Part shown: positions 14,441-21,971 of the stretch, piece by piece | How the letters are laid out: each line of letters begins with the position of its first letter | Numbering within the stretch: the first letter of the stretch is position 1 | Assembly: GCA_023473785.1 (NCBI GenBank) | Contig: JAMCYD010000027.1 | Location: forward strand, 1-23,075 | DNA length: 23,075 nucleotides | DNA from: Patescibacteria group bacterium | GTDB taxonomy: Bacteria; Patescibacteriota; Microgenomatia; Levybacterales; UBA12049 | Direction: 5' to 3' | The notes under the pieces: model-generated | Told to the model about the DNA's origin: nothing | Databases searched by the model: none | What the model saw: the letters and a program-made list of their open reading frames with translations, nothing else | Position numbers and translations under genes: made by a program

Positions 14441-16351
14441 TCAGGCTAAGGCTTTGACAAGAGCAAGATCTTGTTTGGCAAATGTCTTTTTAGGACCGAT
14501 GAGTCTCCCAAATTCCTCACTCTCAATTGTTTCTTTTTTAAGAAGTTCAGAGGCCAAAAGATCCAGCTTTTTTCGAAGTTTTGCTAGAATATCGATTGCT
14601 CTCTTATAGGCAGTATCCGTAATCTTTTTGACCTGTTCATCAATCTTTCCTGCCATCTCCTCAGATACCGTTGACTGCTCAAAATACCTTTTTCTTTCTC
14701 CATCCAAATTTATAGGTCCGAGCTCGCTCATGCCAAATTCAACCACCATTGTTCTTGCTACCTCTGTTGCTTTGGCAATATCATCCGATGCTCCGGTAGT
14801 CATTTCCTTAAAAACGAGATTTTCTGCGGCCCGGCCGCCCAGCATTACGCTAATTTGCTCTATAAGTCTTGTTTTCGTCTCATGTATATGCTCTGTCGGC
14901 TCCATCATAGTGTGTCCAAGTGAAAGTCCCCGGCTGACAATTGAAATTCTGTGAACCGGATCCATATGCGGCATTTCCCAGGAAACCAAGGCGTGTCCTG
15001 CTTCGTGGTAAGCTGTCATTTTTCTGTCTTCTTCTGTCTGAAGTCTTTTTTTCTCAGGTCCTAACTTTACTTTGGTTGCAGCTTCTTCCAAATCCTGCAT
15101 ATCGATTGCCTTCTTCGAAAGTCGGGCTGCCAAAATTGCCGCCTCATTTAACATGTTTTCCAAATCCGCACCCGAAAACCCAACTGTTCTTTTTGCAACT
15201 TTTTCCCAGTTAACGTCCTCTACAAACGGTTTGCCTTTGGCATGAATTGCCAAAATTGCCTTTCTTCCAACCACATCGGGCATATCCAACATAACTCTTC
15301 GGTCAAATCTTCCGGGCCTTATCAAAGCCGGATCCAAAACATCAGGTCTGTTGGTCGCGGCGATAACTACTAATTGTTCAGTTGGAGCAAATCCATCCAT
15401 CTCAACCAAAATCTGATTAAGAGTCTGTTCTCTCTCATCATGTCCTCCCATTATCCCAACTCCTCTTTGTCTCCCGATTGCATCCACTTCATCGATGAAA
15501 ATAATTGCGGGCTGGCTCTTTTTTGCGGTATTGAAGAGGTCTCGAACGCGTGATGCTCCAACACCTACCAGCATCTCCATAAATTCAGATCCTGCCATTG
15601 AAAAAAATGGAACGCCTGCTTCACCCGCTGTTGCACGAGCAAGAAGTGTTTTTCCCGTACCGGAGGGTCCAACCATCAAAACTCCCTTTGGTGTCCGCGC
15701 CCCCATAGCTTTATATTTTCCTGGATTTTTAAGAAAATCGACAATCTCCCGTAACTCTTGCTTTGCCTCATCAACTCCGGCAACATTTGCAAAACTTATT
15801 CTTGGAGTATCTTTTGAGAATAGTCTGGCTGAGGATTTTCCAAAAGAAAAAATATTTTCCTGAGCTCCCCGGGCTTGTCGAAAAATGAAATAGAAAAATG
15901 CAACCATTAAGATTATCGGAAGAATTGAAGTGGCAATATTTAGCCAATTATTAAGTCCGGTTTCGTCTTTAATGTTAACTTTGGTTTTGTCCAAAGAAAC
16001 ACCTGCGTCTTTGAACAATTGGTATACGTTTGCGGAAGGTTCTTTAAAGCTTTGCAAAGTCTGGCCATTCTCTTTCACAGTCAGCTTGTTGTCAACAATA
16101 GCAATTTCTGAGACTTTGCCATTTTTTACATCGTTTATAACCTGGGACAGAGGGACGGATTTGGGCTGCTCCAAAGGTGCGGTAGCGCCGATAAAAAGAA
16201 ATATGGCAAACAGCAAGATAAATCCGTAGAGAAGGGCATTTTTCCAGGAGAGATTAATTTTTAGCTTAACAGTTTTTTGTTTTTTTCCGCCTTTGCCCGC
16301 TTCGCTTCGGTGAAGGGAACTGCCAGATGGGTTATTTTTCTTACTTGCCAT
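14441..16351 (-). CDS. ftsH: ATP-dependent zinc metalloprotease FtsH
   Basis: 636 aa. Membrane-anchored AAA+ protease that degrades damaged membrane proteins and regulators. Two membrane segments (about 38-58 and 138-157) flank an extracytoplasmic domain; the AAA domain has Walker A GPSGTGKT (228-235), Walker B IIFIDEVD (283-290) and the second-region-of-homology RPGRFDRR; the zinc motif HEAGH is at 449-453 and TTGASDDIAKAT supplies the third ligand. Residues 8-22 (NPSGSSLHRSEAGKG) are an in-frame product of a dispersed repeat in the cytoplasmic N-terminus, where it should be harmless. Its own promoter lies in the end of trpS, with a predicted leaderless start. Confidence 0.97.
   Translation of the reverse strand: MASKKNNPSGSSLHRSEAGKGGKKQKTVKLKINLSWKNALLYGFILLFAIFLFIGATAPLEQPKSVPLSQVINDVKNGKVSEIAIVDNKLTVKENGQTLQSFKEPSANVYQLFKDAGVSLDKTKVNIKDETGLNNWLNIATSILPIILMVAFFYFIFRQARGAQENIFSFGKSSARLFSKDTPRISFANVAGVDEAKQELREIVDFLKNPGKYKAMGARTPKGVLMVGPSGTGKTLLARATAGEAGVPFFSMAGSEFMEMLVGVGASRVRDLFNTAKKSQPAIIFIDEVDAIGRQRGVGIMGGHDEREQTLNQILVEMDGFAPTEQLVVIAATNRPDVLDPALIRPGRFDRRVMLDMPDVVGRKAILAIHAKGKPFVEDVNWEKVAKRTVGFSGADLENMLNEAAILAARLSKKAIDMQDLEEAATKVKLGPEKKRLQTEEDRKMTAYHEAGHALVSWEMPHMDPVHRISIVSRGLSLGHTMMEPTEHIHETKTRLIEQISVMLGGRAAENLVFKEMTTGASDDIAKATEVARTMVVEFGMSELGPINLDGERKRYFEQSTVSEEMAGKIDEQVKKITDTAYKRAIDILAKLRKKLDLLASELLKKETIESEEFGRLIGPKKTFAKQDLALVKALA
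16296..16317. repeat. Dispersed repeat in the ftsH 5' end
   Basis: A 22-base GC-rich segment (CCCGCTTCGCTTCGG then TGAAGGG on the plus strand) encodes LHRSEAG in ftsH. The ends CCCG/AAGGG and internal TTCG copies give it weak dyad symmetry. I recognise the SSLHRSEAG peptide as a recurrent repeat-coded insert in CPR proteins, from memory. Confidence 0.5.
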
Positions 16352-16358
16352 AGATTAA

Positions 16359-16387
16359 AGTATATCATAATTGAAGCTATTTGCCAA
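16359..16387 (-). promoter_or_regulatory. Promoter of ftsH
   Basis: TTGGCA (16382-16387), a 17-bp spacer and TGA-TATACT (16359-16364), seven bases before the ftsH ATG. The -35 lies within the last codons of trpS. Confidence 0.75.
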
Positions 16388-17351
16388 CAAAACCCATTTT
16401 TTGCCTTACTTGCCTCATGGTTTCTTCCGCCATTACAGTACACTTGCTGATTCCATCTTTAATAATCTCATCAACAAGCTTAGGATTTTCCAAAAATTCC
16501 TGTCTTTTCCCCTGAATTGGCTTTAAGTGGGCAAAAATCGCATCCGCAAGATAATCTTTTAACTTAACAAACTGAAGAGTCCCATCATCATATTCCTTCA
16601 TAAACTGTGCAGTTTTGTCTTTGGCAAAAAACTCAAGCAGTTTAAATAATACCTTTGTCCCTTCTGTCATCTCCCCGCCTGAGGTTGTCGCCGTTGGAAC
16701 AGAACGTATTTTTTTACGAATCTCTTCTGAGTTATCTGTAAGATTTATATAACTCCCCTCAACGCTTTTGCTCATTTTTCCGCTGCCCAAAAGTGACGGA
16801 ATATACTCCCCTTCAGTTTTAAAACGCTGGGGCTGGGGAAAAACTGGTCCAAACATGGAATTAAACTTCCTGGCAATCTCCCGCATTACCTCAAGATGAG
16901 GTTCCTGATCTATCCCAACAGGTACAAGTTCTCCCTTATACAACAAAACATCTGCTGCCATAAGAACCGGATAGTATAAAAGTCCCATATTTACATATTT
17001 TGGATATTGAGCTTTTTTATCTTTGTATGTTGGCAAGTCCTCAAGCCGGGAAACCGGATAAATGGTTGACAGGAAATAAGCAAGTTCTGTATGCTGAGGA
17101 ACTTTGGATTGAATCTCCAAATGGCATTTCTTTGGGTCAAGACCTACTGCCAAATAGTCTATTATTATCTCCCGAATTGAATTCTGCAATGTAGAGGGAT
17201 CGTAAGGAACAGTAATGGTATGAAGATCAACCACGGAAAATATACACTCGTATTCATCCTGAAGCGCCAGCATCCCCTTAACCGCCCCAAGATAATTTCC
17301 TAGATGCAAACGTCCTGTGGCGCGAATACCGGAATAAACCCTCTTTTTCAT
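16377..17351 (-). CDS. trpS: Tryptophanyl-tRNA synthetase
   Basis: 324 aa, the bacterial TrpRS length. It charges tRNA-Trp with tryptophan. The class I HIGH motif is HLGN (16-19) in ATGRLHLGNYLGAVKG and the second signature is KMSKS (192-196). The tryptophan-pocket segment VLMAADVLLYKGELVPVGIDQ is intact. The start ATG overlaps the stop of the upstream 138-aa gene (ATGA), so synthesis is coupled to it. A TrpR-family gene lies two genes further upstream, but no trp-operator-like site is seen before this unit. Confidence 0.97.
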   Translation of the reverse strand: MKKRVYSGIRATGRLHLGNYLGAVKGMLALQDEYECIFSVVDLHTITVPYDPSTLQNSIREIIIDYLAVGLDPKKCHLEIQSKVPQHTELAYFLSTIYPVSRLEDLPTYKDKKAQYPKYVNMGLLYYPVLMAADVLLYKGELVPVGIDQEPHLEVMREIARKFNSMFGPVFPQPQRFKTEGEYIPSLLGSGKMSKSVEGSYINLTDNSEEIRKKIRSVPTATTSGGEMTEGTKVLFKLLEFFAKDKTAQFMKEYDDGTLQFVKLKDYLADAIFAHLKPIQGKRQEFLENPKLVDEIIKDGISKCTVMAEETMRQVRQKMGFVGK

Positions 17352-17764
17352 ATCTTGCCTTTCTTAAAATTATAATTAAAATATTTTAGGAAAACCTCCA
17401 CAAATGGTTCACATGTGCTCGCAAAATATAAACCATCTATGCCAAAAAAAAGCTTTTTTCTATCTATAATTATTAATCTTTGATATTCAAATTCCTTAAC
17501 AATATATCTAAATTCGCAATTATTGCTTTCAAGCTTATTCTTTTCTTTGATTTTATTATAATCTTCTTTTCTTCCAAAACCAAGCCTTCTAAGAAAAACT
17601 CCCTCATTAACTTTCTTTTTTAACAAAGTGAAATACGAAAGAGGCAAGGGATTGTCCAGCTCCTCTGCTATAAGCATAGTCACAAGAATTTCTTTTTTTG
17701 CCTTATTTACATTTTTTCTAACTATCTTCAGAATATTATTTTTATCAACCTGCTCAAGCAACAT
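17348..17764 (-). CDS. Uncharacterised 138-aa protein, possibly PLD-like fold
   Basis: 138 aa, soluble, Lys-rich. Not firmly recognised. The order of elements (KAKKEILVTMLIAEEL, then LKKKVNEGVFLRRLGFG, then FRYIVKEFEYQRLIIIDRKK followed by LFFGIDG) resembles the single phospholipase-D-like domain found in TrmB-type regulators, where a strand is followed by a re-orientation of the backbone and an (I/L)IIDxK strand. The catalytic HxK motif of true PLD enzymes is absent, so any role would be ligand binding rather than hydrolysis. It is translationally coupled to trpS (ATGA overlap) and starts five bases after the 540-aa gene, so the three form one unit. Confidence 0.6.
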   Translation of the reverse strand: MLLEQVDKNNILKIVRKNVNKAKKEILVTMLIAEELDNPLPLSYFTLLKKKVNEGVFLRRLGFGRKEDYNKIKEKNKLESNNCEFRYIVKEFEYQRLIIIDRKKLFFGIDGLYFASTCEPFVEVFLKYFNYNFKKGKI

Positions 17765-17769
17765 ACTTC

Positions 17770-19392
17770 CTACTTTCTTACAAACATGAATCTAAATGTA
17801 GCATAAAGTGATCCTCCATCTCTATCTAGCAAAACAGCTCTATCTGGAGAAATTGGAATCGACCTGACATTAACGTCTTGCAAGTTTCCTTCTCTAATGA
17901 TATTTGCTGCCAATTGAAAGCTTCTTACATCGTACCTGTAGGCTGGAATTGGCGTTGGCAATGCCGGATGACAAAAATGTAAAACATCTTCACTTATTCC
18001 CATTTGCCTTAAGAAATAATCCAAGGCTAGCATCTGCACATATAGCTTGTCCTTTTTACCGTTAATTGATTCACTTTCTCCTACTATTGATTGTAGATTT
18101 AAAGATTGCTTTATTGACATTGCAACATGATCGTAATCGGTAAATTCCCGTTCTGCAACTCTTAAAAAGGGGTCTGGGATCATATTCAATCTTCTCTTTG
18201 CATCCATTAAGTAAGTTCTTGCCAGCTGAGAAAATTCCATAGATGTTGGATCGAGATTAAATAAAAACATCAAACTATCGCAATTTATATTTGATGCTGA
18301 TGCAGCAGAAATAATTTGAACTTCATAACCCCTATTATTTAATTCTTCTTGAACTTCCGCAAGCTCTCTGATCTCCAATACATCTTCTTTATTATCAATA
18401 ACCTCTGAACGTGTTACTAGATAAAGCGGAATCTGTCCTCTTGGACCAGTAGCGTCTTTAATTACATCCTCAAAGCCATCAATGACTTTCTTTCTCATTG
18501 GTCCTACTATTTCTTGTATTTGCTTCAATGCATGGCTTCCGTCCGTTGGTAACCCATTCAAAAATAGTCCTACATCCGGAAACTGCAATTCTGCAATAGT
18601 AAAATCACCATTTGGCAACAAGTGAACATCTGCTTGAAAATACATAGGCATACTTTCTGTTCCTAGCGGACGGCATGGAAGATTGTTATCTCGAGCAAAT
18701 TCTTTTTTTCTAAAGTCTGCTATTCTGATTACCTGAACAAGTGAATCGTTAACTCTTTTTTCAATCCCTGTTGCTAATTCATTTGGTAAAACAATTTGTT
18801 TTTCAGCCACCGCAGGATGAATAAACATAAGACCATTTCTACCAACTTGAGCTTTTCGCCTAAGGATAACTCCAGCTTTATCGCATTCTATCTCTAATCT
18901 TTCAAACGCTAATCTTCCTTCATCCATTGATCCACTTCTAAAGTAGTCCCTAACGGCATCTAGCTCTTTTTCTACCTCTGGCTGAGGCCTCTTGTCTCTC
19001 AGTTGGTCTTGGAAGTATGCTTCTTGAATTACATATCCCTCCTCCATGGCTACCCTTGAAGGAAATCCAGAACCCAGGGCACTCTCCCCAAGAGTAAAGG
19101 GTAAGAATTTCCCTGCACCTTGATCATTTTTTAGAACAGGTCTATAAAGCGCTGGTGATCCTTTTGTTTGAGCTTTTACTCCTCCTCTGTCTAAGGGAAA
19201 AAATCTATTTCTAATTTCCGATGGAGGGTTATCTCTTAGCACAGAGAATGTTCTAGTTGCTTGAGCCGCACTTTCAGGTCCAGGATCGGTCCTAAACCTT
19301 TCTCCCTGCTCGAACACAAAATTCACTGGAAGACCGGCTGACTTTACCCGCCCTCCACATTTCAATAATTTATAATCTATCTTCTCTTTCAT
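17770..19392 (-). CDS. Large uncharacterised protein (540 aa), weak ATP-grasp-like hints
   Basis: 540 aa, soluble, no signal peptide or membrane segment. I do not recognise the family. The middle has YFQADVHLLPNGDFTIAELQ (from about 251), close in form to the D-x-H/Q...DG...xExN strand pair of glutathionylspermidine-synthase-like and other atypical ATP-grasp proteins, and PLYLVTRSEVIDNKEDVLEI (from about 322) looks like the start of a second Rossmann-type half with RGYEVQIISA. Neither is decisive, and a full set of ATP-binding Lys/Glu/Asn residues is not evident. Its charge-rich, Arg-rich composition is unlike the membrane-rich neighbours. It heads a unit with the 138-aa gene and trpS and is preceded by a 136-bp region with attenuator-like hairpins. 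Start ATG at 19392 is preceded by a weak purine-rich GAAGAAGAA. Confidence 0.65.
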   Translation of the reverse strand: MKEKIDYKLLKCGGRVKSAGLPVNFVFEQGERFRTDPGPESAAQATRTFSVLRDNPPSEIRNRFFPLDRGGVKAQTKGSPALYRPVLKNDQGAGKFLPFTLGESALGSGFPSRVAMEEGYVIQEAYFQDQLRDKRPQPEVEKELDAVRDYFRSGSMDEGRLAFERLEIECDKAGVILRRKAQVGRNGLMFIHPAVAEKQIVLPNELATGIEKRVNDSLVQVIRIADFRKKEFARDNNLPCRPLGTESMPMYFQADVHLLPNGDFTIAELQFPDVGLFLNGLPTDGSHALKQIQEIVGPMRKKVIDGFEDVIKDATGPRGQIPLYLVTRSEVIDNKEDVLEIRELAEVQEELNNRGYEVQIISAASASNINCDSLMFLFNLDPTSMEFSQLARTYLMDAKRRLNMIPDPFLRVAEREFTDYDHVAMSIKQSLNLQSIVGESESINGKKDKLYVQMLALDYFLRQMGISEDVLHFCHPALPTPIPAYRYDVRSFQLAANIIREGNLQDVNVRSIPISPDRAVLLDRDGGSLYATFRFMFVRK

Positions 19393-19410
19393 AATTCTTC
19401 TTCAACAAAA

Positions 19411-19430
19411 AAACCTCCTTTCGGAGGTTT
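19411..19430 (-). terminator. Strong intrinsic terminator downstream of the TrpR-family gene
   Basis: On the minus strand AAACCTCC-GAAA-GGAGGTTT forms a perfect 8-bp stem with a GAAA tetraloop, followed by a run of seven T (19407-19413, sharing the stem end). It lies 19 bases before the start of the 540-aa gene, so it either ends the repressor transcript or controls that gene. Confidence 0.8.
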
Positions 19431-19448
19431 CTACACTGACACGAAAAT

Positions 19449-19470
19449 AAACCTCCTACATAAGAGGTTT
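19449..19470 (-). terminator. Second hairpin, same stem sequence
   Basis: AAACCTC/GAGGTTT, 7 bp, with an 8-base loop, followed on the minus strand by TTATTTT. Its 3' arm is GGAGGTTT, which can instead pair perfectly (8 bp) with the 5' arm AAACCTCC of the 19411-19430 terminator, giving mutually exclusive structures. Confidence 0.6.
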
Positions 19471-19496
19471 TCCCCATGAACCAATTTTCTTGTCAG

Positions 19497-19513
19497 CCTG
19501 AACTTGTTTCAGG
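19497..19513. repeat. Dispersed hairpin repeat CCTGAA-CTTGT-TTCAGG
   Basis: A 6-bp inverted repeat with a 5-base loop, extended by TCAG (19493-19496) and CTGA (19516-19519) across a 2-base bulge. It matches, from memory, a short repeat (CCTGAACTTGTTTCAGGATC) scattered through many bacterial genomes. It lies 15 bp past the TrpR-family stop. Confidence 0.6.
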
Positions 19514-19528
19514 ATCTGATTCCTCTTT

Positions 19529-19783
19529 TTATACATTTTGGAATCTACCCTTCTGGATTTCACGCGAGCCACGAGTTACCGTCGCAACTCCAACACTTAA
19601 TTTATCAGAGATATCACGCTGAGATATCCCTTTTTTAAGCATTTTTACAATCGCCAAACGCTTAGGAACTTCCATTAATTCTTTTGGCGTTAGAATACCC
19701 TCTAGGAAATCGAGCATCTCATCTTTAGTTTTTATTCTTAAAAGAGTTTCTATTAATTCATTAAGTTCTTTAATTGACTTCAT
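19529..19783 (-). CDS. TrpR/YerC-family transcriptional repressor
   Basis: 84 aa, a complete TrpR-fold protein. Two N-terminal helices (ELNELIETLLRIKTKDEMLDF) lead to LTPKELMEVPKRLAIV and the helix-turn-helix SQRDISDKLSVGVATVTRGS, which parallels E. coli TrpR [20 protein letters not shown] almost residue for residue in the recognition helix. Compared with TrpR (numbering from memory), Thr44, Arg54 and Arg84, which contact tryptophan, are kept, while Ser88 becomes Glu and one residue is missing in the G-x-M-S turn. Ligand is therefore uncertain. The promoter overlaps a trp-operator-like palindrome, pointing to autorepression. YerC/YecD-type proteins are the closest small relatives. Confidence 0.9.
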   Translation of the reverse strand: MKSIKELNELIETLLRIKTKDEMLDFLEGILTPKELMEVPKRLAIVKMLKKGISQRDISDKLSVGVATVTRGSREIQKGRFQNV

Positions 19784-19787
19784 TGTA

Positions 19788-19799
19788 CTAGTATACTAG
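19788..19799. promoter_or_regulatory. trp-operator-like palindrome (autoregulatory operator)
   Basis: CTAGTATACTAG, a perfect 12-bp palindrome within GTACTAGTATACTAGCGCAC (19785-19804). The CTAG-N4-CTAG arrangement with GTA in front matches the E. coli trp and aroH operators as I recall them. It contains the -10 hexamer of the repressor gene. I found no second CTAG-N4-CTAG in the window. Confidence 0.75.
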
Positions 19800-19818
19800 C
19801 GCACTGATCTACTGTCAA
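19790..19818 (-). promoter_or_regulatory. Consensus promoter of the TrpR-family gene
   Basis: TTGACA (19813-19818), exactly 17 bp, TATACT (19790-19795), then six bases to the ATG. The -35 overlaps the murD stop codon. A leaderless transcript is predicted, fully covered by the operator. Confidence 0.85.
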
Positions 19819-21125
19819 GAGGCAATATGTAGATCCCTTACTTCTTTCTTAAACTGTTCTCCGCGGTCTTTGTAATTTTTGAACATATCAAAGCTTGCGC
19901 AGGCTGGAGAAAGAAGCACCACATCTCCAGGCTCTGATATCAATATAGCTTCCTGAACTATCTCTTTCATATTCTTACAACCTTCGATAATTCTTAAATC
20001 TTTATTCTTAAATCTTAATTCTTTTTTTATCCGCTGCCATTCCACCCCTATTCCAATAATCGTTTTTATATTTTGCGCTTCCGAGATGACACGGCCAAGT
20101 TCTTCAAAATTACTATTCTTGCTTGACCCGCCAAGTATTAGAATTTCATGATCCGAAAACGCCTTAATTGCCGCAATAGTCGTCTCTGGAATCGTAGAAA
20201 AAGAATCATCATAAAATCTTACCCCATTTACTTCCGAAACAAGCTCAAGTCTATGCTCAAGCCCTTTAAATGTTTTTAAAACCAAAGTAATATTCTCTTT
20301 TGAAACCCCGGATAGCCAAGCCGCCATAACCGCTGCACAAACATTCTCGAAGTTATGCTGTCCGGGAAGAAGAATATCTTTAGTATCAATTATTTTTAAT
20401 TTTTCATTTTCAACATTTAATTCTATTACCCCGTCGCTTACAAAACACCCTTCCCAAAGCGTGATTTCTCTACCTGTCTTAAACACTTTTCCTTCTGTAT
20501 GAATATCAGACTCATTGCTTGCAGGGTAATCTTTATTTATAATCGCAAAGTCACTCTTAGTCTGGAAGGCAAGAATATTTCTTTTTGCCTTGACATATTC
20601 ATTAGTATCTTTGTGGTAATCAAGGTGCTCGCTGGTCGTCATCAACATTACGGCAATATGAGGACTTTTATGAAGATCTAAAAGTTGAAAACTGGACAAC
20701 TCTAGGACTACAACAGATTGCGCATTTAATTTATCCAAAAAATCTAAAGGCGGCAATCCTATATTGCCTCCAAGATATGCATCAACTCCTTGTTTTTTCA
20801 GCATCTCGTAAATCAGCGAAGACGTAGTCCCCTTCCCCTTTGTTCCTGTAATCCCGATAATGGGACATGGACAAAGATCAAAAAAAAGTTTTACTTGAGA
20901 AGTTATTTTGTCTCCTGATGTGTATTTTTCCAGAAGTTCTAATTTAACACCCGGACTTCTTACAACCAAGTTAAATCTATCAAGATTATCAAGATAATTC
21001 TTCCCTTGTTTTTGATCAAGAACAGTCACCTTGGCTCCGTTCTCTGTAAAAAACTTTTCGCTTGATAAACCCTCTGTGCCACTCCCTATAATCGCAACTT
21101 TTTTATCCCTGAACTTAGGAATCAT
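19815..21125 (-). CDS. murD: UDP-N-acetylmuramoylalanine--D-glutamate ligase
   Basis: 436 aa, the usual MurD size. It adds D-glutamate to UDP-MurNAc-L-Ala in peptidoglycan precursor synthesis in the cytoplasm. The N-terminal Rossmann domain has AIIGSGTEGLSS, the central Mur ligase domain the ATP loop GITGTKGKGTT (91-101), then LELSSFQL and the carbamylated-lysine region, and the C-terminal domain ILGGSSKNSNFEEL and LLSPACASFDMF. The ATG overlaps the murI stop (ATGA), placing racemase and ligase for D-glutamate in one translationally coupled unit. Confidence 0.96.
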   Translation of the reverse strand: MIPKFRDKKVAIIGSGTEGLSSEKFFTENGAKVTVLDQKQGKNYLDNLDRFNLVVRSPGVKLELLEKYTSGDKITSQVKLFFDLCPCPIIGITGTKGKGTTSSLIYEMLKKQGVDAYLGGNIGLPPLDFLDKLNAQSVVVLELSSFQLLDLHKSPHIAVMLMTTSEHLDYHKDTNEYVKAKRNILAFQTKSDFAIINKDYPASNESDIHTEGKVFKTGREITLWEGCFVSDGVIELNVENEKLKIIDTKDILLPGQHNFENVCAAVMAAWLSGVSKENITLVLKTFKGLEHRLELVSEVNGVRFYDDSFSTIPETTIAAIKAFSDHEILILGGSSKNSNFEELGRVISEAQNIKTIIGIGVEWQRIKKELRFKNKDLRIIEGCKNMKEIVQEAILISEPGDVVLLSPACASFDMFKNYKDRGEQFKKEVRDLHIAS

Positions 21126-21952
21126 AAAGAAATCCTCTCTGTTGATTTTACCATTTTGGTATATTTCTGTCCTAATAACTCATTCGCGACTCTGCTAAAT
21201 TGCCCAGCATTTCCTGTTGTGTAAAAAAAATAGCTGGGTTTTCTATAGACAGCATTGGATTTATTGTTCTCAAGGACCCTTTCAACTTGTCTTGCAACAG
21301 CGCCTCCCGAATCCAAAATCTTAACCTTACTGCCTAAAACTTTTTTCATTTCTCTTTTTAAGAATGGGAAATGCGAGCACCCAAGAGCCAGTATGTCTGC
21401 CTTAAAATCTGAAAATGGCTTTAGTTCCTGTTTTAAGATTTTACTTATTTTCAAATTATCATTTTTTCCATTTTCGACGATTCGAACCAGATTATCAGTT
21501 CCTAAATTGATCACTTTTAGATTTTTTGCGAATTTATTTATTAAGTTTTTCTGATATTTGCTTCCCGCAGTTTTTCTTGTAGATAAGACTCCTATTCTTC
21601 CTATCATGGTTTTCTCCGAAGCTGTCTTTACAACCGGAACAGTCCCGACAATAGGAATGTCCGGAAAATCCCGACGCAACCCATCAAGACACGAAACAGT
21701 TATTGTATTGCAGGCAAGAACAATCAGTTTTGCTTTCTTTTTGAGAAGGAATTTAATCAGATTTTTTGAAAGATTATAAATTTCTTCTGAAGTTTTCTCT
21801 CCGTATGGACAATTTAAAGAATCCGCTATATAAATCGTAGATTCATTGGGATTTTTTTTAATAATTTCTCTCCAGATTGAAAGACCGCCTACGCCGGAAT
21901 CCAAAACTCCAATCGCCTGCTGATTGCCTTGTGCTGCTCTGGGTTTTTGCAT
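21122..21952 (-). CDS. murI: Glutamate racemase
   Basis: 276 aa. It converts L- to D-glutamate, the substrate of MurD, whose gene overlaps this one. Active-site features are GVLDSGVGGLS (Asp18, Ser19), the first catalytic cysteine Cys81 in LACNTITVS, and the second in LALGCSHFPFL (Cys192, His194). The first ~12 residues (MQKPRAAQGNQQ) are a non-conserved extension, but the ATG is supported by a perfect -10 exactly six bases upstream. Confidence 0.96.
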   Translation of the reverse strand: MQKPRAAQGNQQAIGVLDSGVGGLSIWREIIKKNPNESTIYIADSLNCPYGEKTSEEIYNLSKNLIKFLLKKKAKLIVLACNTITVSCLDGLRRDFPDIPIVGTVPVVKTASEKTMIGRIGVLSTRKTAGSKYQKNLINKFAKNLKVINLGTDNLVRIVENGKNDNLKISKILKQELKPFSDFKADILALGCSHFPFLKREMKKVLGSKVKILDSGGAVARQVERVLENNKSNAVYRKPSYFFYTTGNAGQFSRVANELLGQKYTKMVKSTERISL

Positions 21953-21958
21953 GAGGAG

Positions 21959-21964
21959 ATTATA
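21959..21964 (-). promoter_or_regulatory. Extended -10 of murI-murD
   Basis: TGC-TATAAT six bases before the murI ATG, with no recognisable -35. It gives murI-murD a promoter of its own inside the gap after the small membrane gene. Confidence 0.65.
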
Positions 21965-21971
21965 GCAAAAT

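Noticed and set aside
14628..15863. Long plus-strand open frames opposite ftsH
   Set aside because: They are antisense shadows of a strongly conserved gene, with no homology or promoter of their own.
19370..19477. A 35-codon open frame (MGKTSYVGG...) running through the two hairpins as a possible leader peptide
   Set aside because: No ribosome site, no run of a regulatory amino acid (no Trp codons), and it overlaps the 540-aa start out of frame; more likely chance.
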